Shown in pieces: positions 29,900 through 40,736 of a stretch of DNA of 64,000 nt. The stretch spans positions 83,887 to 147,886 of the forward strand of contig MAAY01000026.1 of NCBI GenBank assembly GCA_002162795.1. The letters run 5' to 3'. The notes below the pieces were generated by a model. The model saw only the letters and a list, made by a program, of their open reading frames with translations. It did not search any database and was not told the DNA's origin. A program made the position numbers and the translations under genes. The DNA is from Rhodobacterales bacterium 56_14_T64 (GTDB lineage: Bacteria > Pseudomonadota > Alphaproteobacteria > Rhodobacterales > Rhodobacteraceae). How positions within the stretch are numbered: position 1 is the first letter of the stretch; the number at the start of each line of letters is the position of its first letter.

Positions 29900-30034
29900 T
29901 TAGGCCGCTGCTTTGACCGGACGTCCTTCGTATACTTTTTGGCCAACTTTCACGGCAATCCTGCCATCCGGAAGCGCGCGCACATAGGTGCCCTGAACTG
30001 AGATACAGCTGCCCATAGTGATCGTACGAAGCAT
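29900..30034 (-). CDS. Small protein (44 aa), unlisted in the ORF track
   Basis: MLRTITMGSCISVQGTYVRALPDGRIAVKVGQKVYEGRPVKAAA*; GGGGAGGA Shine-Dalgarno before ATG; followed by a terminator. Confidence 0.7.
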   Translation of the reverse strand: MLRTITMGSCISVQGTYVRALPDGRIAVKVGQKVYEGRPVKAAA

Positions 30035-30219
30035 GTCAAATCCTCCCCAAAGGAATTACATAGGAGTGAGTTAAAGCGCATTTGACACTAATTGGATACA
30101 ATAAACGTTAACAAAACGTTCATAAGAAGAGCCAACTCATACCTAATAGGCGCAAGTACATGGAAAACAATCAACATATAGTGCTGTTGAGTGGAATATT
30201 TTTACGGAAGCCCTTTGGT

Positions 30220-30618
30220 CTACAGCCAATCCCGCAGTATTGGGATGAGTGGTACGTCGGCAGCAGGCATTGGGTAATTGCGCAAATCGTTGGGTCGCAC
30301 CCATTTCAGGGTCTGACCTTCCTGCGGATGTGGGATACCTTCCCACTTGCGGCAAGCAAATAACGGCATCAATAAGTGAAAATCATCGTAGCTGTGACTG
30401 GCAAAGGTCAGTGGAGCCAGACAAGAAGACCAGGTATTTATACCCAACTCTTCTTCCAGTTCGCGGATTAATGCAGCCTCGGGCGTTTCGCCAGGTTCGA
30501 CCTTGCCACCGGGGAATTCCCACAGACCCGCCATGGATTTTCCCTCGGGACGCTGCGCAAGCAACACCCGGCCTTCGACGTCGATCAGGGCAACGGCAGA
30601 GACAAGCAGAGTTTTCAA
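30220..30618 (-). CDS. mutT: 8-oxo-dGTP diphosphatase MutT family
   Basis: GLWEFPGGKVEPGETPEAALIRELEEELGI; TTG start at 30618 adjacent to argJ stop. Confidence 0.88.
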   Translation of the reverse strand: MKTLLVSAVALIDVEGRVLLAQRPEGKSMAGLWEFPGGKVEPGETPEAALIRELEEELGINTWSSCLAPLTFASHSYDDFHLLMPLFACRKWEGIPHPQEGQTLKWVRPNDLRNYPMPAADVPLIPILRDWL

Positions 30619-31841
30619 GACCGGTAATCCGCGTTGATTTCGATATAGCCGTGGGTCAGATCGCAAGTCCAAACGGTCGCGTGTCCCTGTCCAAGGCCGA
30701 GGTCCACCTTGATGGTAATTTCATCCTGCTTCATCAACTCGGCGGCGTCTTCTTCACGGTAATTGGGCGAAACCCAGCCTTTTTCCGCCACTAAAACGTC
30801 GCCAAACGAGATCGCCAGAAGATCGCGGTCAGCGGCGGCGCCGGACTTGCCAATGGCCATCACCACCCGACCCCAGTTTGGATCTTCGCCAGCGATCGCG
30901 GTTTTAACCAGTGGAGAATTGGCGATGGAAAGGCCATGTACCTTGGCGTCTGCATCACTTGCCGCGCCGGTGATTTGGATTTCGACAAATTTGGTCGCGC
31001 CCTCACCGTCGCGGACAACCTGATGTGACAGTTCCAGCATCACGGTTTCCAAAGCGGCGACAAACGAATCCCTGCCAGTCACATCAACTCCAGAGGCCCC
31101 AGTGGCGCAGAGCATAAGGCTGTCAGAGGTCGAAGTGTCGCTATCGACCGTAATGCAGTTAAAAGTACGGTCACAGGTCGTTGCCAGCATCGACTGCAAT
31201 GCATCCGCGTTCAACTTGGCGTCGGTGAAGATATAGACCAGCATCGTCGCCATATCTGGCGCAATCATGCCCGAACCCTTGGCAATGCCCGCGATTGTGA
31301 CTGTCTGTCCGTCAATCTCTACCAGGGCCGAAGCGCCTTTGGCAAATGTGTCGGTGGTCATGATGGCCTGTGCAGCGTCTTTGATCCGAGTTTCTGACAA
31401 ACCGTCCTTTAGCTCACCAATTTTGGCGACGATTCGATCATGGGGCAGGGGTTCACCGATAACGCCGGTCGAGGCGGTGAAAACACGGGTCTCGGGTAGG
31501 CCAGTCACGTCGGCGACAGCCGCAGTGATTTCCGCCACTGATGTCTGGCCAATGTGACCTGTAAAGGCATTGGAATTGCCGGAATTGACCAGTATGGCGG
31601 CCCCATCCTGGGCGTCGTTGCCCAATTTGGCCTGACAATCACGCACGGGTGCGGACCGGGTCGAAGAGCGCGTGAAAACGCCTGCAACGGTGGTTCCCGG
31701 ATCCATCTGGGCCAGCATCACATCAGTTCGGCCTTGATATTTCACCCCAGCGGCAACCGAGGAAAAGCGCACACCTTGGATTTCAGGCAGATCCGGAAAC
31801 CTGGCCGGGGCGAGCGGGGATTTGGGCAGAAATTGAGCCAT
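30615..31841 (-). CDS. argJ: Glutamate N-acetyltransferase / amino-acid acetyltransferase
   Basis: GKGSGMIAPDMATMLVYIFTDAKL (autocleavage-region motif), EDPNWGRVVMAIGKSGA. Confidence 0.96.
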   Translation of the reverse strand: MAQFLPKSPLAPARFPDLPEIQGVRFSSVAAGVKYQGRTDVMLAQMDPGTTVAGVFTRSSTRSAPVRDCQAKLGNDAQDGAAILVNSGNSNAFTGHIGQTSVAEITAAVADVTGLPETRVFTASTGVIGEPLPHDRIVAKIGELKDGLSETRIKDAAQAIMTTDTFAKGASALVEIDGQTVTIAGIAKGSGMIAPDMATMLVYIFTDAKLNADALQSMLATTCDRTFNCITVDSDTSTSDSLMLCATGASGVDVTGRDSFVAALETVMLELSHQVVRDGEGATKFVEIQITGAASDADAKVHGLSIANSPLVKTAIAGEDPNWGRVVMAIGKSGAAADRDLLAISFGDVLVAEKGWVSPNYREEDAAELMKQDEITIKVDLGLGQGHATVWTCDLTHGYIEINADYRS

Positions 31842-31843
31842 GG

Positions 31844-32722
31844 TCAGTCTCGTACTAGTTCGAGGTTCTGCAGGATTGCTGGGTCCAGATCTTCGATATC
31901 CGGGCGCTCAATCTGGGCTGATGTGGTCAACTCGGTGACACGTGTTTCAACGGCTTGGTTGCGCAACTTATTGGCCAGTTCTTCGCGCACGTCTTCGAAT
32001 TCGGGGGCCGCTGTCTTGCGGCGTTCATTCAGAATGATCACATGCCAGCCGAATTGAGTTTGAACGGGCGGTGAAACCTCGCCGGACTTCAGTGCAAGAA
32101 CGGCTGCTTCGAACTCAGGAACCATGCGACCCTTGGTGAACCAGCCAAGCTCGCCACCGCTAGGGCCGGATGGGCCGGTGGATCGGTCCTTGGCCAGAGC
32201 GGCAAAATCAGCGCCTGCATCCAATTCCATTTTTACTGAATTGGCCTCGTCCTCGGTTTCTACCAGAATGTGTGAGGCGTTGAATTCATCACCACTGTCA
32301 CCGTCCGAGTAGGCGTCCTCGTAAGCTGCCAGCAAATCCTCCTCGCTGGATGCTTTTTCCATTACTGTTTCGATCACGTCAGCGGCCAACAATGAACGGG
32401 ATTCGTTTTCAAGCGAGAGCTCAATGTAATGCGGAACCTCTCCGTGCAAGGCCTGCTTTAACGCGGTTTGCTGGATCAATTGATCCAAAATAGCTTCGTA
32501 CAGAACGTCCGGTGGCAACTGCTGATACTGGGTTGGCAGGGTTGCGCGCGCGAGGATCATGTGGCCGAGGGTGATCTCTTCGCCGTTCACAATGGCAACG
32601 ACGGTATTGGCGTGTGGCGCGGCCATAACAGGCAAGGGTAGGGTCAGTAGGGCGGCCAATGCCACGCGTGGCAAAAAAGTGAGACCTTTACGCATTCGAT
32701 TCGTCCTATTTTGTTGCCGCAA
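31844..32722 (-). CDS. Parvulin-type peptidylprolyl isomerase
   Basis: NASHILVETEDEANSVKMELDAGADFAALAKDRSTGPSGPSGGELGWFTKGRMVPEFE. Confidence 0.92.
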   Translation of the reverse strand: MRQQNRTNRMRKGLTFLPRVALAALLTLPLPVMAAPHANTVVAIVNGEEITLGHMILARATLPTQYQQLPPDVLYEAILDQLIQQTALKQALHGEVPHYIELSLENESRSLLAADVIETVMEKASSEEDLLAAYEDAYSDGDSGDEFNASHILVETEDEANSVKMELDAGADFAALAKDRSTGPSGPSGGELGWFTKGRMVPEFEAAVLALKSGEVSPPVQTQFGWHVIILNERRKTAAPEFEDVREELANKLRNQAVETRVTELTTSAQIERPDIEDLDPAILQNLELVRD

Positions 32723-32734
32723 ACGGGCATAGCG

Positions 32735-32763
32735 TTGACACTCTAAATCCTGCCGCTTACATC
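32735..32763 (+). promoter_or_regulatory. Candidate promoter for secA
   Basis: TTGACA - 17 nt - TACATC upstream of the secA start. Confidence 0.4.
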
Positions 32764-32873
32764 GCTTAGTGGCCCGTGGCAGGACCGTCTTTCATATCCG
32801 TGTCTATGGGTTGTGAGCTGGGCGGGCAACCCTACCGAATATTAGGGGTCATGACAGGATCGTTGGAGAGCAA

Positions 32874-35567
32874 ATGCTGGGTATCGGAACAATCGCCAAA
32901 AAGGTTTTCGGGACACCGAATGACCGCAAGATCAAGGCGACAAGGCCGCTGATCGCACAGATCAACGCGCTTGAACCCGAGTTCGAAAAACTCAGTGATG
33001 ATGGGCTGAAGGAAAAGACTGTCGAGCTGCGTCAACGCGCGCTGGACGGCACCTCTCTGGATGATCTGCTGCCCGAAGCCTTTGCCAACGTGCGCGAAGC
33101 TGCCCGACGGGCGCTGGGTCTGCGGGCCTTTGATACGCAGTTGATGGGCGGTATTTTCCTGCACCAGGGCAGTATTTCCGAGATGAAGACCGGCGAGGGC
33201 AAGACCCTTGTGGCGACGCTGCCGGCATACCTGAATGCGCTGACCGGTAAGGGCGTGCATGTGGTCACGGTGAACGAATACCTAGCCAAGCGGGATTCGG
33301 AATGGATGGGCAAGGTGTTTTCCCATCTCGGCATGACCACTGGTGTGATCTGGTCCAACATGCCCGAGGCCGAGAAAAAAGCGGCCTACGAATGCGACAT
33401 AACTTACACCACCAACAACGAGCTGGGTTTTGATTATCTGCGCGATAATATGAAATCCGATCTGGATCAGTTGTTCCAGAAGCATCACAATTTTGCGATT
33501 GTGGATGAGGTTGACAGTATTCTGATCGACGAGGCGCGCACACCGCTGATCATTTCCGGCCCAGCCGAAGATCGTTCGGAATTGTATTCCACCATCGATG
33601 TGGTGATTCCGTTGCTTAATGACGACCACTTTACGCTAGACGAAAAAACCCGTGGCGTGACTTTTACCGATGACGGCAACGATTTTCTGGAACAACAGTT
33701 GCTAGAGCGCGGGCTTCTGCCCGAGGGTGCCTCGCTGTATGATCCCGAAAGCACGAGCGTCGTACACCACGTCAATCAGGCACTGCGGGCCCATAAATTG
33801 TTCCAGCGCGATAAAGACTATATCGTCCGCGACAACGAAGTGGTTTTGATTGACGAATTCACCGGCCGGATGATGCCGGGCCGTCGTCTGTCCGAAGGTC
33901 TGCATCAGGCCATCGAGGCCAAGGAAGAGGTGACCATTCAGCCCGAGAATACCACTCTGGCTTCGGTGACCTTCCAGAATTATTTCCGTCTGTATGACAA
34001 GCTGTCCGGCATGACTGGCACCGCCCTGACCGAGGCTGAGGAGTTCGCCGAGATCTATGGTCTGGGTGTTGTCGAAGTGCCCACCAATATGCCAATCGCA
34101 CGGGTGGACGAGGACGACCGTGTCTATCGCACCGCGACTGAAAAATACACCGCGATGATCGACGAGGCAAAAATTGCCAATGGCAAGGGCCAGCCAGTTC
34201 TGTTGGGGACCACCTCGATCGAGAAATCCGAATTGTTGAGCCAGCTGCTGGACAAGGAAGGTGTCAAACATAACGTTCTGAACGCCCGCCAGCACGAGAA
34301 AGAAGCGCAAATTGTCGCCGATGCCGGCCGTTATGGCGCGGTAACCATCGCCACCAACATGGCCGGACGTGGTACCGATATTCAGCTTGGCGGCAACGTC
34401 GAGATGAAGGTGCTGGAAGTGCTTGAGCAAAACCCGGATGCCGATCCGGCAGTGTTGCGCGCTGAAGAAGAGGCGCGGCACACTGAAGAGAAGAAAAAGG
34501 TAATCGAAGCTGGTGGCCTGATAGTGATGGCCTCGGAGCGGCACGAAAGCCGTCGCATCGACAACCAGTTGCGTGGCCGTTCGGGCCGTCAGGGTGACCC
34601 TGGGTTGACCCGGTTCTATCTGAGCCTCGAAGACGACTTGATGCGGATCTTTGGCTCGGAACGGTTGGACAAGCTGCTGACCACTCTGGGCATGAAAGAG
34701 GGCGAAGCGATCATTCACCCCTGGGTGAACAAATCGTTGGAGCGGGCGCAGGCCAAAGTTGAGGGTCGTAACTTTGATATGCGTAAGAACGTGTTGAAGT
34801 TTGACGACGTGATGAACGATCAGCGTAAAGTGATCTTTGGTCAGCGTCGCGAAATCATGGCTGCAGAGGATCTATCGGACATCGTCAGTGACATGCGCCA
34901 CGAGGTAATCGACGATCTTCTCGACGTGCACATGCCGCCCAAAACCTATGCCGATCAATGGGATACCGAAGGTCTGCACCAGCAGGCCATTGAAAAGCTG
35001 GGCATTGATGTTCCGGTGGTGGATTGGGCCGCCGAAGAAGGTGTCGATGACGAAGAAATCCGCGAGCGCCTGATCAAGGAAGCCGACGAGATGATGGCCA
35101 AAAAGGCAGTCGCCTTTGGTCCCGAAAACATGCGCAATATCGAAAAGCAGATCCTGTTGCAGGCCATCGACGCTAAATGGCGTGAGCATCTGCTGACGCT
35201 GGAGCACTTGCGCTCGGTTGTTGGGTTCCGTGGTTACGCGCAGCGTGATCCGTTGAATGAATACAAGAACGAGAGTTTCCAACTGTTCGAAGCCATGCTG
35301 GATAGTCTGCGGGAAACGGTAAGTCAGCAGTTGAGCCGCATTCGCCCGATGAGCGAAGAAGAACAGCAGAAGATGCTGGCTGAGATGGCCGCGCGTCAAG
35401 CTGCATTGCAAGGGATCGCACCTGCGCCCGAGCAGGCAGTTGAGGGCGAAGCTGCACCGGGGTTTGTTGAGGATGATCCCACCACTTGGGGGGCACCGTC
35501 GCGCAATGACAAATGCCCCTGTGGATCGGGTCAGAAATTCAAACATTGCCATGGTCGGTTGGCATAA
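32874..35567 (+). CDS. secA: Preprotein translocase ATPase SecA
   Basis: [41 protein letters not shown]-terminal zinc motif [18 protein letters not shown]. Confidence 0.98.
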   Translation: MLGIGTIAKKVFGTPNDRKIKATRPLIAQINALEPEFEKLSDDGLKEKTVELRQRALDGTSLDDLLPEAFANVREAARRALGLRAFDTQLMGGIFLHQGSISEMKTGEGKTLVATLPAYLNALTGKGVHVVTVNEYLAKRDSEWMGKVFSHLGMTTGVIWSNMPEAEKKAAYECDITYTTNNELGFDYLRDNMKSDLDQLFQKHHNFAIVDEVDSILIDEARTPLIISGPAEDRSELYSTIDVVIPLLNDDHFTLDEKTRGVTFTDDGNDFLEQQLLERGLLPEGASLYDPESTSVVHHVNQALRAHKLFQRDKDYIVRDNEVVLIDEFTGRMMPGRRLSEGLHQAIEAKEEVTIQPENTTLASVTFQNYFRLYDKLSGMTGTALTEAEEFAEIYGLGVVEVPTNMPIARVDEDDRVYRTATEKYTAMIDEAKIANGKGQPVLLGTTSIEKSELLSQLLDKEGVKHNVLNARQHEKEAQIVADAGRYGAVTIATNMAGRGTDIQLGGNVEMKVLEVLEQNPDADPAVLRAEEEARHTEEKKKVIEAGGLIVMASERHESRRIDNQLRGRSGRQGDPGLTRFYLSLEDDLMRIFGSERLDKLLTTLGMKEGEAIIHPWVNKSLERAQAKVEGRNFDMRKNVLKFDDVMNDQRKVIFGQRREIMAAEDLSDIVSDMRHEVIDDLLDVHMPPKTYADQWDTEGLHQQAIEKLGIDVPVVDWAAEEGVDDEEIRERLIKEADEMMAKKAVAFGPENMRNIEKQILLQAIDAKWREHLLTLEHLRSVVGFRGYAQRDPLNEYKNESFQLFEAMLDSLRETVSQQLSRIRPMSEEEQQKMLAEMAARQAALQGIAPAPEQAVEGEAAPGFVEDDPTTWGAPSRNDKCPCGSGQKFKHCHGRLA

Positions 35568-35616
35568 TACGCTGCCTGAAAGTTGACAAATTAGTTAAAT
35601 TTGCCTGAATCAAACC

Positions 35617-35646
35617 AAAAGGCGGCCACAAACTGGTCGCCTTTTT
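35617..35646 (+). terminator. Intrinsic terminator after secA
   Basis: AAAAGGCGGCCA...TGGTCGCCTTTTT. Confidence 0.75.
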
Positions 35647-36592
35647 GCGTCACTCTATCCTCATGCATCTGGTGAGGTATGTGGTGATGTTGAACAAACG
35701 TATGATGGCGATGAGCGGAGTGACCCTGGCAGCTGCGCTGGGAATTGGTTTCTCGATGCAATACGGCACTGCATCCCGCGACTGGCGGTCCAATGTCTCG
35801 CCGGTGACCGCAGAGGTCGAAGCCGAATTGATTCTGCAAGACATCACCCTGACCTCAACGGTAGACATCGAATTCCCCGAGACAGTAAAACGCGACAGGC
35901 TGCCCGCAATGGCACTGTCTGCACCGATCGACTGCGCAGTATCAGCGCAGGCCACTCCGGCTCCACTGGCGACAGTGGACCTGACCTTCTCGGCACCTTG
36001 TAACAGCAGCGAGCGGCTTACAGTTCACCATTCCGGCCTTATGTTCACCGCAGCCACGGATGGTGGTGGCAAATTATCGGTGCAGGTTCCGGCGCTGGTC
36101 GAACACGCCGTGTATATTATTGAGTTGGAAACGGGCTCCGGTGCGGTGGCAGCCACTCAGGTAAGTGATTTGGATCAGGTTGACCGGGTGGCACTGCAAT
36201 GGACTGGCAACAGCGGGTTTGAAATCCACGCGCGCGAATTTGGTGCAGATTATGGCCAGGTGGGCCACGTGTGGTCCGGGGCCGAGGACATCGGACGGGC
36301 CAGTCAAGTGCTGCGCTTAGGTGATGCGCAGCAACTGGCGCCCCGCATGGTCGAGATCTATAGCTTTGCCCGAGATAGGATTGAAATCGACGGTGCAGTG
36401 GCGCTGAGCGTTGAGGCCGAAGTCTCGGCTATCAACTGTGGCCGTGACATTTCTGCCCAAACCTTGGAGTTGCGCGGCGATCGCGGGCTGCGAACACGGG
36501 ATTTGGTGCTGTCGATGCCCAATTGTAACGCAATTGGCGACTTTCTAGTGTTGAATAATCTGGTAGAAGACCTGAAAATCGCCGCTAATTGA
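35645..36592 (+). CDS. Hypothetical periplasmic/anchored protein
   Basis: N-terminal hydrophobic segment GVTLAAALGIGFSM, no recognised domain; start may be internal (MLNKRMMAMSG). Confidence 0.6.
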   Translation: MRHSILMHLVRYVVMLNKRMMAMSGVTLAAALGIGFSMQYGTASRDWRSNVSPVTAEVEAELILQDITLTSTVDIEFPETVKRDRLPAMALSAPIDCAVSAQATPAPLATVDLTFSAPCNSSERLTVHHSGLMFTAATDGGGKLSVQVPALVEHAVYIIELETGSGAVAATQVSDLDQVDRVALQWTGNSGFEIHAREFGADYGQVGHVWSGAEDIGRASQVLRLGDAQQLAPRMVEIYSFARDRIEIDGAVALSVEAEVSAINCGRDISAQTLELRGDRGLRTRDLVLSMPNCNAIGDFLVLNNLVEDLKIAAN

Positions 36593-36616
36593 TCTGCGGT
36601 TCAACAGGGTTTTTAT

Positions 36617-38173
36617 ATGGCTTGGTTTCGTGTGGCGGTTAGCGCCGCACTCTTTCTATTTGGTTCTGCCATTTCCGGCGCGGCACAGGACGTAACGCTG
36701 TCCTCGCCGGATGGCGCGGTTGAGATTACTGGCGACCTGTTGGGGTTTGACGGTCAGTTTTACCGTGTTGATACCCAATTCGGCGAGTTGACGGTGGATG
36801 GATCGGGTGTTGTCTGCGACGGGCCGGGATGCCCGAATTTAGCAGATTTTGTTGCTGAGCTTACACTGTCCGGATCCTCAACCATGGCCGAAGTGCTGTT
36901 GCCAGCACTGATCGAGGGTTTTGCGTTGAGAAACGGTTATCAAACCCGCCGTGAAGCCTTGCCGGACGAAAATTTTGAGTATCAATTGCTGCGCGGAGAC
37001 ACGACTCTGGTGGCGCGGTTTACCTTCTTGGTGAGCAATACAGACGAGGGTTTTGCCGATCTTTTGGCCAACGAGGCTGACGTGGTGATGGCGCTACGAG
37101 AAATCCGCCCCAAGGAACGTCAACTGGCGCGAGAAGCCGGTATGGGGGATATGACGGGCGCCAGCCGCAGCCGCGTTCTGGCACTGGATGCTATGGTGCC
37201 GGTGGTGGCGCCGGGCAACCCTGTCCGCAGTATCTCGGTACCAGAACTGGCCCAGGTGTTTGCCGGAACTATTACCAACTGGCAGGAGCTTGGCGGACCA
37301 GACGCGCCGATATCTCTGCATCTGCCGGTGGCGGGATCTGGTTTGGCACAAGCTGTCGAGGATCGCCTGCTGAAGCCTGTGAAATTGTCCCAGTCCGAAG
37401 ATCTGCGTCGGCATGACCGCAGTAGCGGGCTGGCACGTTCTGTGACTATTGATCCCTTTGCCATTGGCATTGCCAGTTTCGCCGAGACCGGCACCGCGCG
37501 CATGCTGACGCTGACCGGTCCTTGTGGCTTTTCACTGGCGGCAGGCCGTCGCGCCATCAAAACCGAAGATTACCCGCTAAGCGCGCCTATGTTTTTGTAC
37601 TTGCCTGCCCGCCGTCTGCCCAAAGTCGCCCGCGATTTCTTGGGGTATGTGCGTGGCCCGGCAGCCCAGGTAGTGATTCGCCGCGCCGGGTTTGTGGACC
37701 AGGCGCCGGAAAAGATCCCGGTAAATGCCCAAGGCCAACGTCTGGCAAATGCCATTACCGCAGCTGGCGACGAGGTCGATCTTGTTGAATTGCAGCGCCT
37801 GGTTGCTCTGTTGGGTGGCATGCAGCGGTTGACCACGTCGTTCCGGTTTGAAACGGGGTCAACTCGACCAGACGCACAGTCCCGCGCCAATATCGCGCAG
37901 CTTTCGCGAGCAATAGAATCCGGGATTTACGATGCAAAGCGCATGGTTTTTGTAGGATTTTCAGACGGTGAAGGGGCCGCAGCGGGCAACCGTAAGATTG
38001 CTTTGAAACGCGCTGAGGCCGTGCGTGATGCGGTTATCAAAGCTGCTGAAACAGCCAATCTGGATCGCTTGGAAATTGGGGTGGAGGCCTTTGGTGAGGC
38101 TTTGCCGATGGCCTGTGATGACAGCGATTGGGGCCGCCAAGTGAACCGCCGGGTCGAAGTCTGGCTGCGCTGA
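36617..38173 (+). CDS. PstS-like substrate-binding domain fused to a C-terminal OmpA domain
   Basis: LSGSSTMAEVLLPALIEGFALRNGY..VFAGTITNWQELGG (PBP) and FETGSTRPDAQSRANIAQLSRAI..FVGFSDGEGAAAGNRKIALKRAEAVRDAV...NRRVEVWLR (OmpA). Confidence 0.85.
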   Translation: MAWFRVAVSAALFLFGSAISGAAQDVTLSSPDGAVEITGDLLGFDGQFYRVDTQFGELTVDGSGVVCDGPGCPNLADFVAELTLSGSSTMAEVLLPALIEGFALRNGYQTRREALPDENFEYQLLRGDTTLVARFTFLVSNTDEGFADLLANEADVVMALREIRPKERQLAREAGMGDMTGASRSRVLALDAMVPVVAPGNPVRSISVPELAQVFAGTITNWQELGGPDAPISLHLPVAGSGLAQAVEDRLLKPVKLSQSEDLRRHDRSSGLARSVTIDPFAIGIASFAETGTARMLTLTGPCGFSLAAGRRAIKTEDYPLSAPMFLYLPARRLPKVARDFLGYVRGPAAQVVIRRAGFVDQAPEKIPVNAQGQRLANAITAAGDEVDLVELQRLVALLGGMQRLTTSFRFETGSTRPDAQSRANIAQLSRAIESGIYDAKRMVFVGFSDGEGAAAGNRKIALKRAEAVRDAVIKAAETANLDRLEIGVEAFGEALPMACDDSDWGRQVNRRVEVWLR

Positions 38174-38186
38174 TATGCGATTTGGC

Positions 38187-38206
38187 GGTGCGTGCAAGCA
38201 CGCACC
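38187..38206. repeat. Short intergenic palindrome (REP-like)
   Basis: GGTGCGTGCAAGCACGCACC followed by CTAC. Confidence 0.55.
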
Positions 38207-38235
38207 CTACACTGAGGGCAACGCGCGGTAATATT

Positions 38236-39000
38236 CTATAGGTAGCCTTCGGTACGAAAGCTTAGCTCGCGGGATTTGCCAATGATGAGATGGTCGTGCA
38301 GCACCAATCCCAAAGCTGTGAGCGCGGTGTTGATGCGGTCTGTCATGTCGATGTCGCTGTCCGAAGGCGTTGGATCGCCAGAAGGATGATTGTGCACCAA
38401 TATCAAGGCGCTGGCGTTCAGTTCCAAGGCCCGTTTGGCGACCTCACGCGGGTAGACCGGTACGTGATCGACGGTGCCGCGTGCTTGTTCCTCGTCGGCG
38501 ATCAGTACATTCTTGCGATCCAGAAATAGCACCCGGAACTGTTCGGTTTCACGATGGGCCATGGTGGTGTGGCAATAGTCCAGCACCGCGTCCCAGCCCG
38601 AGATTACTTGGCGCTGCATCACCCGTGCGCGGGCCATGCGATGGGCTGCGGCCTCGAGGACCTTGAGATCGATGATCACTGCCGCGCCGATGCCTTTTAC
38701 TTCTTCCAGACGTTCAGATGGGGCGGTGATCACCCGATTGAAGTCCTGGAATTTGGTCAGCAACGCGCGGGCCAGGGGTTTGACATCGCGGCGTGGAATT
38801 GAGCGGAACAGCACCAGTTCCAGCAATTCATAGTCGGGTATTGCAGTCGCGCCGCCTTGCATGAACCGTTCACGCAGCCGGGAGCGGTGGTCTTGGATAT
38901 ATGACGGCAGGCGACCCTTGGGGAGCGCTTCGGGGAGCGCTTCGTCACTGCCTTGAAACAGCGGCAGTGATGCGTCCTGAAAGGAGTCGCGCTGTGACAT
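38236..39000 (-). CDS. radC: RadC/JAB-domain DNA repair-like protein
   Basis: HHH region VKGIGAAVIIDLK and JAMM LILVHNHPSGDPTPSDSD; start at MSQRDSF. Confidence 0.9.
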   Translation of the reverse strand: MSQRDSFQDASLPLFQGSDEALPEALPKGRLPSYIQDHRSRLRERFMQGGATAIPDYELLELVLFRSIPRRDVKPLARALLTKFQDFNRVITAPSERLEEVKGIGAAVIIDLKVLEAAAHRMARARVMQRQVISGWDAVLDYCHTTMAHRETEQFRVLFLDRKNVLIADEEQARGTVDHVPVYPREVAKRALELNASALILVHNHPSGDPTPSDSDIDMTDRINTALTALGLVLHDHLIIGKSRELSFRTEGYL

Positions 39001-39093
39001 GACGACAGGGTGCTCTTGTTTTCGTTGATAATGTGTTAACGCCAAGTAAGCAGTTCAGGGCGCAATGATCAAAATAGTAGGGCGAGATTTCAA

Positions 39094-39429
39094 TTGCCGA
39101 ACGACAAGCGAAAAAGTTGGAAGATTGTGGATGGCAAAATTCCAGATGATCTTCGAGATTTGATGACCTCGATAATAGAGGACCATGATAAGTGGAAAGC
39201 GGCGCTACCTGATCCGTTGCGGCCAATGTGGGTTGAATATCCGCACCTATCGCGAACAAGTATGGGGTGGCGCATGGGCGCTGGTGAGGACTACAGCGGC
39301 ATTTTTCATGAATGGTACCGAAGCCAAACACATGAGAAACGCCAAGAGTATCGTAAACTCAACCCTGAGCCGGAAGGTTGGGAAGGGTTTTATGATCACT
39401 TTGAAAAGATGTTTTTGAAGCGGCATTAG
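39094..39429 (+). CDS. Hypothetical protein, TTG start
   Basis: 111 aa charged protein, no recognised domain; terminator downstream. Confidence 0.5.
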   Translation: MPNDKRKSWKIVDGKIPDDLRDLMTSIIEDHDKWKAALPDPLRPMWVEYPHLSRTSMGWRMGAGEDYSGIFHEWYRSQTHEKRQEYRKLNPEPEGWEGFYDHFEKMFLKRH

Positions 39430-39434
39430 AAGCA

Positions 39435-39468
39435 CAAAGGGCGCCAACCAATGCGGTGACGCCCTTTG
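39435..39468. terminator. Bidirectional terminator between convergent genes
   Basis: CAAAGGGCG...CGCCCTTTG. Confidence 0.75.
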
Positions 39469-39492
39469 TTGATCTTCCTGAAAGAGGTGAAA

Positions 39493-40659
39493 TCAGTTTT
39501 TCATCGAATCCCAGAAGCTCTTCACCGAGGAGAAGAACGTGCCGGACTCCGGGTTGGTGGTGTCCTCGGAAAGATCCTCAAACTCGCGCATCAGCTCTTT
39601 TTGCCGCGAAGTCAGATTCACCGGGGTTTCTACCGCCAGTTCGATGAACATATCACCGGGACCGCCGCCACGCAGGGCGGGCATACCCTTGGCTCGCAGG
39701 CGCATTTGGCGGCCGGACTGGCTGCCTTCGGGGATTTGCACCCGACCACGACCACCGTCGATGGTTGGCACTTCAATTGCGCCGCCAAGAGAGGCCTTGG
39801 CCATGCTTACCGGGACGCGGCAGTAAAGGTTCTGACCATCGCGTTCAAACAGCTTGTGTTGTGACATCTCGACAAAGATGTAGAGATCGCCGGGAGGGCC
39901 GCCACGCATGCCAGCCTCACCTTCGCCAGACAGGCGAATGCGGGTGCCGGTTTCGACGCCTGCTGGGATGTTGACCGACAGGGCGCGGTCTTTTTCGACC
40001 CGGCCATGTCCGCCGCAGCTTTTGCAGGGGTTTTTGATGACCTGGCCCAGGCCCGAACAGGTTGGACAGCCACGTTCAACGGTAAAGAAGCCCTGCTGCG
40101 CGCGTACCTTGCCCATGCCCGAACATGTTGGGCATGTGGTCGGCTCAACACCACCTTCAGCCCCTGTGCCCTCGCAAGAGGTACAGCTGACTGCAGTTGG
40201 AACGTTGATGGTCTTCTGCAACCCGGCAAAGGATTCTTCGAGGGAGACGCGCAGGTTATAGCGCAGATCAGCCCCGCGAGCAGCTCGCCGTCCGCCGCCA
40301 CCAGGCCCACGTTGGCCACCCATGAAGTCGCCAAACAGGTCATCAAACACGTCTGAGAAGGCCGAGGAGAAGTCTCCACTGCCGCCGCCAAAGCCCTGAC
40401 CCGGACGGGCGCCACCGTTGCCACCCATACCGTTTTCAAAAGCGGCATGACCAAAGCGGTCATAGGCAGCTTTTTTCTCGCCGTCCTTTAGGACGTCGTA
40501 GGCCTCGTTGGCCTCTTTGAACTGCGATTCAGCGTCCGGATTGCCTTGGTTCCGGTCGGGGTGCAGTTCTTTGGCTTTCGTGCGAAAGCCCTTTTTGATT
40601 TCGTCAGCAGAGGCCCCTTTGGCCACGCCGAGTACGTCGTAATAGTCACGCTTGGACAT
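39493..40659 (-). CDS. dnaJ: Chaperone DnaJ
   Basis: J-domain HPDRNQGN, four CxxCxGxG-like zinc motifs. Confidence 0.97.
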   Translation of the reverse strand: MSKRDYYDVLGVAKGASADEIKKGFRTKAKELHPDRNQGNPDAESQFKEANEAYDVLKDGEKKAAYDRFGHAAFENGMGGNGGARPGQGFGGGSGDFSSAFSDVFDDLFGDFMGGQRGPGGGGRRAARGADLRYNLRVSLEESFAGLQKTINVPTAVSCTSCEGTGAEGGVEPTTCPTCSGMGKVRAQQGFFTVERGCPTCSGLGQVIKNPCKSCGGHGRVEKDRALSVNIPAGVETGTRIRLSGEGEAGMRGGPPGDLYIFVEMSQHKLFERDGQNLYCRVPVSMAKASLGGAIEVPTIDGGRGRVQIPEGSQSGRQMRLRAKGMPALRGGGPGDMFIELAVETPVNLTSRQKELMREFEDLSEDTTNPESGTFFSSVKSFWDSMKN

Positions 40660-40736
40660 CGGTTTATCCCTTCTGCCTCAACGAAAGTAGGCCGACCCCG
40701 ACTTCGGGCCGGCCCGCCTTGGCCTAAATTTGCCGT

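Noticed and set aside
33702-34718. 338-aa minus-strand ORF opposite secA
   Set aside because: Antisense shadow ORF, no domain or RBS support.
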